In this document: piece by piece, positions 53,704 through 64,000 of the stretch
Layout: each line of letters begins with the position of its first letter
Numbering within the stretch: position 1 is the stretch's first letter
Source: Auanema rhodensis
Taxonomy: Eukaryota > Nematoda > Chromadorea > Rhabditida > Rhabditidae
Assembly: GCA_964057225.1 (NCBI GenBank)
Contig: OZ059898.1
Coordinates: 1,736,001 to 1,800,000, forward strand
DNA length: 64,000 nucleotides
Direction of reading: 5' to 3'
The notes under the pieces: model-generated
What the model saw: only the letters and a program-made list of their open reading frames with translations
Told to the model about the DNA's origin: nothing
Databases searched by the model: none
Position numbers and translations under genes: made by a program

Positions 53704-55809
53704 CTGTGTTATCAGATTTGCGCTAGCTTAAAAATGCACCGAGATATCAACTGATATAAGTTCACACTTATATCCTCGATTTTGACCCTGAAGAATTAAT
53801 TTTTTCGTTGAATAACATTGTCCATCGTCTTTGCCTTGAAAAAAGGAATCTAAAAACATCTACTTTTTGCTAAATTATTTTGAAATTTTTTGAAAAAATT
53901 TTTGTCAAAATGTTTTTGGAAGCAATGTTGAGTGTACATGGAAACTCAACATACACTAATGCATCATTTTTCAAACGATCATAACTAATTTTTGTATTAA
54001 GCGTTTCTCAATGTAGCATAGTGCATTCGATGCAGATTTTTAAGCTGCGTCGATCTGTGTTATCAGATTTGCGCTAGCTTAAAAATGCACCGAGATATCA
54101 ACTGATATAAGTTCACACTTATATCCTCGATTTTCACCCTGAAGAATTAATTTTTTTGTTGAATAACATTGTCCATCGTCTTTGCCTTGAAAAAAGGAAT
54201 CTTAAAACATCTACTTTTTGCTAAATTATTCTGAAATTTTTCGAAAAAATTTTTGTCAAAATGTTTTTGGAAGCAATGTTGAGTGTACATGGAAACTCAA
54301 CATACACTAATGCATCATTTTTCAAACGATCATAACTAATTTTTGTATTAAGCGTTTCTCAATGTAGTATAGTGCATTCGATGCGGATTTTTAAGCTGCG
54401 TCGATCTGTGTTATCAGATTTGCGCTAGCTTAAAAATGCACCGAGATATCAACTGATATAAGTTCACACTTATATCCTCGATTTTCACCCTGAAGAATTA
54501 ATTTTTTTGTTGAATAACATTGTCCATCGTCTTTGCCTTGAAAAAAGGAATCTAAAAACATCTACTTTTTGCTAAATTATTTTGAAATTTTTCGAAAAAA
54601 TTTTTGTCAAAATGTTTTTGGAAGCAATGTTGAGTGTACATGGAAACTCAACATACACTAATGCATCATTTTTCAAACGATCATAACTAATTTTTGTATT
54701 AAGCGTTTCTCAATGTAGTATAGTGCATTCGATGCGGATTTTTAAGCTGCGTCGACCTGTGTTATCAGATTTGCGCTAGCTTAAAAATGCACCGAGATAT
54801 CAACTGATATAAGTTCACACTTATATCCTCGATTTTGACCCTGAAGAATTAATTTTTTCGTTGAATAACATTGTCCATCGTCTTTGCCTTGAAAAAAGGA
54901 ATCTAAAAACATCTACTTTTTGCTAAATTATTTTGAAATTTTTTGAAAAAATTTTTGTCAAAATGTTTTTGGAAGCAATGTTGAGTGTACATGGAAACTC
55001 AACATACACTAATGCATCATTTTTCAAACGATCATAACTAATTTTTGTATTAAGCGTTTCTCAATGTAGCATAGTGCATTCGATGCAGATTTTTAAGCTG
55101 CGTCGATCTGTGTTATCAGATTTGCGCTAGCTTAAAAATGCACCGAGATATCAACTGATATAAGTTCACACTTATATCCTCGATTTTCACCCTGAAGAAT
55201 TAATTTTTTTGTTGAATAACATTGTCCATCGTCTTTGCCTTGAAAAAAGGAATCTAAAAACATCTACTTTTTGCTAAATTATTCTGAAATTTTTCGAAAA
55301 AATTTTTGTCAAAATGTTTTTGGAAGCAATGTTGAGTGTACATGGAAACTCAACATACACTAATGCATCATTTTTCAAACGATCATAACTAATTTTTGTA
55401 TTAAGCTTTTCTCAATGTAGTATAGTGCATTCGATGCGGATTTTTAAGCTGCGTCGATCTGTGTTATCAGATTTGCGCTAGCTTAAAAATGCACCGAGAT
55501 ATCAACTGATATAAGTTCACACTTATATCCTCGATTTTCACCCTGAAGAATTAATTTTTTTGTTGAATAACATTGTCCATCGTCTTTGCCTTGAAAAAAG
55601 GAATCTAAAAACATCTACTTTTTGCTAAATTATTTTGAAATTTTTCGAAAAAATTTTTGTCAAAATGTTTTTGGAAGCAATGTTGAATGTACATGGAAAC
55701 TCAACATACACTAATGCATCATTTTTCAAACGATCATAACTAATTTTTGTATTAAGCGTTTCTCAATGTAGTATAGTGCATTCGATGCGGATTTTTAAGC
55801 TGCGTCGAT
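53704..55809 (+). repeat. 2106-bp hexamer, second copy (copies 154-159)
   Basis: Repeats the order of 51598-53703, including 149T (copies 149 and 155), 351C (positions 52650 and 54756) and 229A (copies 153 and 159). It differs in lacking 143A and in a private 300T in copy 158. A trimer was therefore amplified first, diverged, and was then duplicated as a pair. Confidence 0.85.
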
Positions 55810-58800
55810 CTGTGTTATCAGATTTGCGCTAGCTTAAAAATGCACCGAGATATCAACTGATATAAGTTCACACTTATATCCTCGATTTTCACCCTGAAGA
55901 ATTAATTTTTTCGTTGAATAACATTGTCCATCGTCTTTGCCTTGAAAAAAGGAATCTAAAAACATCTACTTTTTGCTAAATTATTTTGAAATTTTTCGAA
56001 AAAATTTTTGTCAAAATGTTTTTGGAAGCAATGTTGAGTGTACATGGAAACTCAACATACACTAATGCATCATTTTTCAAACGATCATAACTAATTTTTG
56101 TATTAAGCGTTTCTCAATGTAGTATAGTGCATTCGATGCGGATTTTTAAGCTGCGTCGATCTGTGTTATCAGATTTGCGCTAGCTTAAAAATGCACCGAG
56201 ATATCAACTGATATAAGTTCACACTTATATCCTCGATTTTGACCCTGAAGAATTAATTTTTTCGTTGAATAACATTGTCCATCGTCTTTGCCTTGAAAAA
56301 AGGAATCTAAAAACATCTACTTTTTGCTAAATTATTTTGAAATTTTTCGAAAAAATTTTTGTCAAAATGTTTTTGGAAGCAATGTTGAGTGTACATGAAA
56401 ACTCAACATACACTAATGCATCATTTTTCAAACGATCATAACTAATTTTTGTATTAAGCGTTTCTCAATGTAGTATAGTGCATTCGATGCGGATTTTTAA
56501 GCTGCGTCGATCTGTGTTATCAGATTTGCGCTAGCTTAAAAATGCACCGAGATATCAACTGATATAAGTTCACACTTATATCCTCGATTTTGACCCTGAA
56601 GAATTAATTTTTTCGTTGAATAACATTGTCCATCGTCTTTGCCTTGAAAAAAGGAATCTAAAAACATCTACTTTTTGCTAAATTATTTTGAAAATTTTCG
56701 AAAAAATTTTTGTCAAAATGTTTTTGGAAGCAATGTTAAGTGTACATGGAAACTCAACATACACTAATGCATCATTTTTCAAACGATCATAACTAATTTT
56801 TGTATTAAGCGTTTCTCAATGTAGTATAGTGCATTCGATGCGGATTTTTAAGCTGCGTCGATCTGTGTTATCAGATTTGCGCTAGCTTAAAAATGCACCG
56901 AGATATCAACTGATATAAGTTCACACTTATATCCTCGATTTTGACCCTGAAGAATTAATTTTTTCGTTGAATAACATTGTCCATCGTCTTTGCCTTGAAA
57001 AAAGGAATCTAAAAACATCTACTTTTTGCTAAATTATTTTGAAAATTTTCGAAAAAATTTTTGTCAAAATGTTTTTGGAAGCAATGTTAAGTGTACATGG
57101 AAACTCAACATACACTAATGCATCATTTTTCAAACGATCATAACTAATTTTTGTATTAAGCGTTTCTCAATGTAGTATAGTGCATTCGATGCGGATTTTT
57201 AAGCTGCGTCGATCTGTGTTATCAGATTTGCGCTAGCTTAAAAATGCACCGAGATATCAACTGATATAAGTTCACACTTATATCCTCGATTTTGACCCTG
57301 AAGAATTAATTTTTTCGTTGAATAACATTGTCCATCGTCTTTGCCTTGAAAAAAGGAATCTAAAAACATCTACTTTTTGCTAAATTATTTTGAAAATTTT
57401 CGAAAAAATTTTTGTCAAAATGTTTTTGGAAGCAATGTTAAGTGTACATGGAAACTCAACATACACTAATGCATCATTTTTCAAACGATCATAACTAATT
57501 TTTGTATTAAGCGTTTCTCAATGTAGTATAGTGCATTCGATGCGGATTTTTAAGCTGCGTCGATCTGTGTTATCAGATTTGCGCTAGCTTAAAAATGCAC
57601 CGAGATATCAACTGATATAAGTTCACACTTATATCCTCGATTTTGACCCTGAAGAATTAATTTTTTCGTTGAATAACATTGTCCATCGTCTTTGCCTTGA
57701 AAAAAGGAATCTAAAAACATCTACTTTTTGCTAAATTATTTTGAAATTTTATGAAAAAATTTTTGTCAAAATGTTTTTGGAAGCAATGTTGAGTGTACAT
57801 GGAAACTCAACATACACTAATGCATCATTTTTCAAACGATCATAACTAATTTTTGTATTAAGCGTTTCTCAATGTAGTATAGTGCATTCGATGCGGATTT
57901 TTAAGCTGCGTCGATCTGTGTTATCAGATTTGCGCTAGCTTAAAAATGCACCGAGATATCAACTGATATAAGTTCACACTTATATCCTCGATTTTCACCC
58001 TGAAGAATCAATTTTTTCGTTGAATAACATTGTCCATCGTCTTTGCCTTGAAAAAAGGAATCTAAAAACATCTACTTTTTGCTAAATTATTTTGAAATTT
58101 TTTGAAAAAATTTTTGTCAAAATGTTTTTGGAAGCAATGTTGAGTGTACATGGAAACTCAACATACACTAATGCATCATTTTTCAAACGATCATAACTAA
58201 TTTTTGTATTAAGCGTTTCTCAATGTAGTATAGTGCATTCGATGCGGATTTTTAAGCTGCGTCGATCTGTGTTATCAGATTTGCGCTAGCTTAAAAATGC
58301 ACCGAGATATCAACTGATATAAGTTCACACTTATATCCTCGATTTTGACCCTGAAGAATTAATTTTTTCGTTGAATAACATTGTCCATCGTCTTTGCCTT
58401 GAAAAAAGGAATCTAAAAACATCTACTTTTTGCTAAATTATTTTGAAATTTTTCGAAAAAATTTTTGTCAAAATGTTTTTGGAAGCAATGTTGAGTGTAC
58501 ATGGAAACTCAACATACACTAATGCATCATTTTTCAAACGATCATAACTAATTTTTGTATTAAGCGTTTTTCAATGTAGTATAGTGCATTCGATGCGGAT
58601 TTTTAAGCTGCGTCGATCTGTGTTATCAGATTTGCGCTAGCTTAAAAATGCACCGAGATATCAACTGATATAAGTTCACACTTATATCCTCGATTTTCAC
58701 CCTGAAGAATTAATTTTTTCGTTGAATAACATTGTCCATCGTCTTTGCCTTGAAAAAAGGAATCTAAAAACATCTACTTTTTGCTAAATTATTTTGAAAT

Positions 58801-60372
58801 TTTTCGAAAAAATTTTTGTCAAAATGTTTTTGGAAGCAATGTTGAGTGTACATGGAAACTCAACATACACTAATGCATCATTTTTCAAACGATCATAACT
58901 AATTTTTGTATTAAGCGTTTCTCAATGTAGTATAGTGCATTCGATGCGGATTTTTAAGCTGCGTCGATCTGTGTTATCAGATTTGCGCTAGCTTAAAAAT
59001 GCACCGAGATATCAACTGATATAAGTTCACACTTATATCCTCGATTTTGACCCTGAAGAATTAATTTTTTCGTTGAATAACATTGTCCATCGTCTTTGCC
59101 TTGAAAAAAGGAATCTAAAAACATCTACTTTTTGCTAAATTATTTTGAAATTTTTCGAAAAAATTTTTGTCAAAATGTTTTTGGAAGCAATGTTGAGTGT
59201 ACATGGAAACTCAACATACACTAATGCATCATTTTTCAAACGATCATAACTAATTTTTGTATTAAGCGTTTCTCAATGTAGTATAGTGCATTCGATGCGG
59301 ATTTTTAAGCTGCGTCGATCTGTGTTATCAGATTTGCGCTAGCTTAAAAATGCACCGAGATATCAACTGATATAAGTTCACACTTATATCCTCGATTTTG
59401 ACCCTGAAGAATTAATTTTTTCGTTGAATAACATTGTCCATCGTCTTTGCCTTGAAAAAAGGAATCTAAAAACATCTACTTTTTGCTAAATTACTTTGAA
59501 ATTTTTCGAAAAAATTTTTGTCAAAATGTTTTTGGAAGCAATGTTGAGTGTACATGGAAACTCAACATACACTAATGCATCATTTTTCAAACGATCATAA
59601 CTAATTTTTGTATTAAGCGTTTCTCAATGTAGTATAGTGCATTCGATGCGGATTTTTAAGCTGCGTCGATCTGTGTTATCAGATTTGCGCTAGCTTAAAA
59701 ATGCACCGAGATATCAACTGATATAAGTTCACACTTATATCCTCGATTTTGACCCTGAAGAATTAATTTTTTCGTTGAATAACATTGTCCATCGTCTTTG
59801 CCTTGAAAAAAGGAATCTAAAAACATCTACTTTTTGCTAAATTATTTTGAAATTTTTCGAAAAAATTTTTGTCAAAATGTTTTTGGAAGCAATGTTGAGT
59901 GTACATGGAAACTCAACATACACTAATGCATCATTTTTCAAACGATCATAACTAATTTTTGTATTAAGCGTTTCTCAATGTAGTATAGTGCATTCGATGC
60001 GGATTTTTAAGCTGCGTCGATCTGTGTTATCAGATTTGCGCTAGCTTAAAAATGCACCGAGATATCAACTGATATAAGTTCACACTTATATCCTCGATTT
60101 TGACCCTGAAGAATTAATTTTTTCGTTGAATAACATTGTCCATCGTCTTTGCCTTGAAAAAAGGAATCTAAAAACATCTACTTTTTGCTAAATTATTTTG
60201 AAATTTTTCGAAAAAATTTTTGTCAAAATGTTTTTGGAAGCAATGTTGAGTGTACATGGAAACTCAACATACACTAATGCATCATTTTTCAAACGATCAT
60301 AACTAATTTTTGTATTAAGCGTTTCTCAATGTAGTATAGTGCATTCGATGCGGATTTTTAAGCTGCGTCGAT
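55810..60372 (+). repeat. 81G-rich block with 183A+227A sub-run (copies 160-172)
   Basis: Mostly 81G monomers with a few consensus copies (160 and 168, and 166 with 188T). Copies 162-164 (56512-57564) share 183A and 227A, three near-identical neighbours. Copy 165 at 57565 is the first with 187A/188T, here together with 81G. Copy 167 has 304T, also seen in copy 90. Confidence 0.7.
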
Positions 60373-63300
60373 CTGTGTTATCAGATTTGCGCTAGCTTAA
60401 AAATGCACCGAGATATCAACTGATATAAGTTCACACTTATATCCTCGATTTTCACCCTGAAGAATTAATTTTTTCGTTGAATAACATTGTCCATCGTCTT
60501 TGCCTTGAAAAAAGGAATCTAAAAACATCTACTTTTTGCTAAATTATTTTGAAATTTTATGAAAAAATTTTTGTCAAAATGTTTTTGGAAGCAATGTTGA
60601 GTGTACATGGAAACTCAACATACACTAATGCATCATTTTTCAAACGATCATAACTAATTTTTGTATTAAGCGTTTCTCAATGTAGTATAGTGCATTCGAT
60701 GCGGATTTTTAAGCTGCGTCGATCTGTGTTATCAGATTTGCGCTAGCTTAAAAATGCACCGAGATATCAACTGATATAAGTTCACACTTATATCCTCGAT
60801 TTTCACCCTGAAGAATTAATTTTTTCGTTGAATAACATTGTCCATCGTCTTTGCCTTGAAAAAAGGAATCTAAAAACATCTACTTTTTGCTAAATTATTT
60901 TGAAATTTTATGAAAAAATTTTTGTCAAAATGTTTTTGGAAGCAATGTTGAGTGTACATGGAAACTCAACATACACTAATGCATCATTTTTCAAACGATC
61001 ATAACTAATTTTTGTATTAAGCGTTTCTCAATGTAGTATAGTGCATTCGATGCGGATTTTTAAGCTGCGTCGATCTGTGTTATCAGATTTGCGCTAGCTT
61101 AAAAATGCACCGAGATATCAACTGATATAAGTTCACACTTATATCCTCGATTTTCACCCTGAAGAATTAATTTTTTCGTTGAATAACATTGTCCATCGTC
61201 TTTGCCTTGAAAAAAGGAATCTAAAAACATCTACTTTTTGCTAAATTATTTTGAAATTTTTTGAAAAAATTTTTGTCAAAATGTTTTTGGAAGCAATGTT
61301 GAGTGTACATGGAAACTCAACATACACTAATGCATCATTTTTCAAACGATCATAACTAATTTTTGTATTAAGCGTTTCTCAATGTAGTATAGTGCATTCG
61401 ATGCGGATTTTTAAGCTGCGTCGATCTGTGTTATCAGATTTGCGCTAGCTTAAAAATGCACCGAGATATCAACTGATATAAGTTCACACTTATATCCTCG
61501 ATTTTCACCCTGAAGAATTAATTTTTTCGTTGAATAACATTGTCCATCGTCTTTGCCTTGAAAAAAGAAATCTAAAAACATCTACTTTTTGCTAAATTAT
61601 TTTGAAATTTTTTGAAAAAATTTTTGTCAAAATGTTTTTGGAAGCAATGTTGAGTGTACATGGAAACTCAACATACACTAATGCATCATTTTTCAAACGA
61701 TCATAACTAATTTTTGTATTAAGCGTTTCTCAATGTAGTATAGTGCATTCGATGCGGATTTTTAAGCTGCGTCGATCTGTGTTATCAGATTTGCGCTAGC
61801 TTAAAAATGCACCGAGATATCAACTGATATAAGTTCACACTTATATCCTCGATTTTCACCCTGAAGAATTAATTTTTTCGTTGAATAACATTGTCCATCG
61901 TCTTTGCCTTGAAAAAAGGAATCTAAAAACATCTACTTTTTGCTAAATTATTTTGAAATTTTTTGAAAAAATTTTTGTCAAAATGTTTTTGGAAGCAATG
62001 TTGAGTGTACATGGAAACTCAACATACACTAATGCATCATTTTTCAAACGATCATAACTAATTTTTGTATTAAGCGTTTCTCAATGTAGTATAGTGCATT
62101 CGATGCGGATTTTTAAGCTGCGTCGATCTGTGTTATCAGATTTGCGCTAGCTTAAAAATGCACCGAGATATCAACTGATATAAGTTCACACTTATATCCT
62201 CGATTTTGACCCTGAAGAATTAATTTTTTCGTTGAATAACATTGTCCATCGTCTTTGCCTTGAAAAAAGGAATCTAAAAACATCTACTTTTTGCTAAATT
62301 ATTTTGAAATTTTTCGAAAAAATTTTTGTCAAAATGTTTTTGGAAGCAATGTTGAGTGTACATGGAAACTCAACATACACTAATGCATCATTTTTCAAAC
62401 GATCATAACTAATTTTTGTATTAAGCGTTTCTCAATGTAGTATAGTGCATTCGATGCGGATTTTTAAGCTGCGTCGATCTGTGTTATCAGATTTGCGCTA
62501 GCTTAAAAATGCACCGAGATATCAACTGATATAAGTTCACACTTATATCCTCGATTTTCACCCTGAAGAATTAATTTTTTCGTTGAATAACATTGTCCAT
62601 CGTCTTTGCCTTGAAAAAAGGAATCTAAAAACATCTACTTTTTGCTAAATTATTTTGAAATTTTATGAAAAAATTTTTGTCAAAATGTTTTTGGAAGCAA
62701 TGTTGAGTGTACATGGAAACTCAACATACACTAATGCATCATTTTTCAAACGATCATAACTAATTTTTGTATTAAGCGTTTCTCAATGTAGTATAGTGCA
62801 TTCGATGCGGATTTTTAAGCTGCGTCGATCTGTGTTATCAGATTTGCGCTAGCTTAAAAATGCACCGAGATATCAACTGATATAAGTTCACACTTATATC
62901 CTCGATTTTGACCCTGAAGAATTAATTTTTTCGTTGAATAACATTGTCCATCGTCTTTGCCTTGAAAAAAGGAATCTAAAAACATCTACTTTTTGCTAAA
63001 TTATTTTGAAATTTTTCGAAAAAATTTTTGTCAAAATGTTTTTGGAAGCAATGTTGAGTGTACATGGAAACTCAACATACACTAATGCATCATTTTTCAA
63101 ACGATCATAACTAATTTTTGTATTAAGCGTTTCTCAATGTAGTATAGTGCATTCGATGCGGATTTTTAAGCTGCGTCGATCTGTGTTATCAGATTTGCGC
63201 TAGCTTAAAAATGCACCGAGATATCAACTGATATAAGTTCACACTTATATCCTCGATTTTCACCCTGAAGAATTAATTTTTTCGTTGAATAACATTGTCC

Positions 63301-63882
63301 ATCGTCTTTGCCTTGAAAAAAGGAATCTAAAAACATCTACTTTTTGCTAAATTATTTTGAAATTTTATGAAAAAATTTTTGTCAAAATGTTTTTGGAAGC
63401 AATGTTGAGTGTACATGGAAACTCAACATACACTAATGCATCATTTTTCAAACGATCATAACTAATTTTTGTATTAAGCGTTTCTCAATGTAGTATAGTG
63501 CATTCGATGCGGATTTTTAAGCTGCGTCGATCTGTGTTATCAGATTTGCGCTAGCTTAAAAATGCACCGAGATATCAACTGATATAAGTTCACACTTATA
63601 TCCTCGATTTTCACCCTGAAGAATTAATTTTTTCGTTGAATAACATTGTCCATCGTCTTTGCCTTGAAAAAAGGAATCTAAAAACATCTACTTTTTGCTA
63701 AATTATTTTGAAATTTTATGAAAAAATTTTTGTCAAAATGTTTTTGGAAGCAATGTTGAGTGTACATGGAAACTCAACATACACTAATGCATCATTTTTC
63801 AAACGATCATAACTAATTTTTGTATTAAGCGTTTCTCAATGTAGTATAGTGCATTCGATGCGGATTTTTAAGCTGCGTCGAT
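60373..63882 (+). repeat. Terminal block with 187A/188T monomers (copies 173-182)
   Basis: Copies 173, 174, 179, 181 and 182 carry 187A/188T (TTTTATGA); copies 175-177 carry 188T; copies 178 and 180 are 81G with the normal TTCG. An 81G / 187A dimer appears twice at 62128-62829 and 62830-63531. The 187A/188T type is not seen before 57565, so this is a young local family. Confidence 0.75.
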
Positions 63883-64000
63883 CTGTGTTATCAGATTTGC
63901 GCTAGCTTAAAAATGCACCGAGATATCAACTGATATAAGTTCACACTTATATCCTCGATTTTCACCCTGAAGAATTAATTTTTTCGTTGAATAACATTGT
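63883..64000 (+). repeat. Partial monomer cut by the window edge (copy 183)
   Basis: The first 118 bases of the monomer, with 81C and 103C. The array clearly continues beyond the window, so the total array length is unknown. Confidence 0.97.

Larger units (their letters stand above)
1..64000 (+). repeat. Satellite DNA array, 351-bp monomer, 182.3 copies head to tail
   Basis: The whole window is a single tandem array. Each monomer is 351 bp; copy m starts at 351(m-1)+1 and all copies lie in the same orientation. The phase is identical every 7020 bases (20 monomers) to the end of the window, so there is no net insertion or deletion in 64 kb. Copies differ by a few substitutions each. G+C is about 31% (110 of 351 bases in the reference copy). 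No unique sequence, transposon or gene interrupts it, and neither edge of the array is in view. What is seen is the repeat and its regularity. That such arrays normally form heterochromatin near centromeres is general knowledge of satellites; the chromosomal place here is inference. I do not recognise the family by name. Confidence 0.99.

Noticed and set aside
1-64000. A CRISPR array or other prokaryotic repeat system.
   Set aside because: The repeats are 351 bp and contiguous, with no unique spacers and no cas genes. The structure is that of eukaryotic satellite DNA.
1-64000. Assembly artefact from looping over one repeat.
   Set aside because: Copies are individually distinguishable by ordered, non-periodic substitutions, which a simple assembler loop would not produce. 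Collapse or expansion of particular identical blocks cannot be excluded without reads.
1-64000. Assignment to a known named satellite family such as the 359-bp Drosophila or 360-bp Tribolium repeats.
   Set aside because: The length class is similar, but I do not recognise the sequence. A database search of the monomer would be decisive and was not possible here.

Overview
The window is one uninterrupted block of satellite DNA. A 351-bp monomer (about 31% G+C, counted on copy 1) is repeated head to tail on the + strand from the first base to the last: 182 complete copies plus a 118-base partial copy. Copy m starts at 351(m-1)+1. The register never slips: the same phase recurs at 1, 7021, 14041, 21061, 28081, 35101, 42121, 49141, 56161 and 63181, and the last copy begins at 63883 as predicted. 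I found no gene, RNA gene, transposon, telomere repeat, CRISPR array or unique flanking DNA. Long homogenised AT-rich arrays of this monomer size (about two nucleosomes) are typical of eukaryotic pericentromeric or centromeric heterochromatin. The base composition and monomer length would suit an insect or other invertebrate, but I do not recognise the family and cannot name the species.

Monomers differ from each other by only a few substitutions (roughly 98-100% identity by eye). I typed every copy by hand at the recurrent variant positions (monomer coordinates: 74, 81, 92, 103, 112-114, 125, 126, 141, 143, 177, 187-189, 312, 314, 331). The variants form linked haplotypes that change along the array. 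Part A (1-11583) is marked by 187C/188T and 103T+114T copies. Part B (11584 to about 29.8 kb) is marked by 112G/113T + 312C, 125C and 92T+136G+141T copies. Part C (29836-64000) is marked by 81G copies, which are absent before 29836, mixed with a 188T+314C+331A family and, near the end, a 187A/188T family.

On top of the monomer there is patchy higher-order structure. The cases are: blocks repeated at a distance of 18 monomers (6318 bp) in part A; an 8- then 6-monomer unit at 11935-16848; a 15-17-monomer block present twice at 36856-42822 and 43174-48438, one copy carrying an extra dimer; and a 3-monomer/6-monomer unit (1053/2106 bp) repeated at 51598-55809. This is the pattern expected from repeated unequal exchange and gene conversion among sister repeats, with local amplification of chimeric monomers. 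Within each monomer there are two perfect 9-bp-arm hairpins and a 12-bp palindrome, in a sequence otherwise rich in A/T tracts. There is no convincing new biological system beyond the satellite; the informative content is its organisation.
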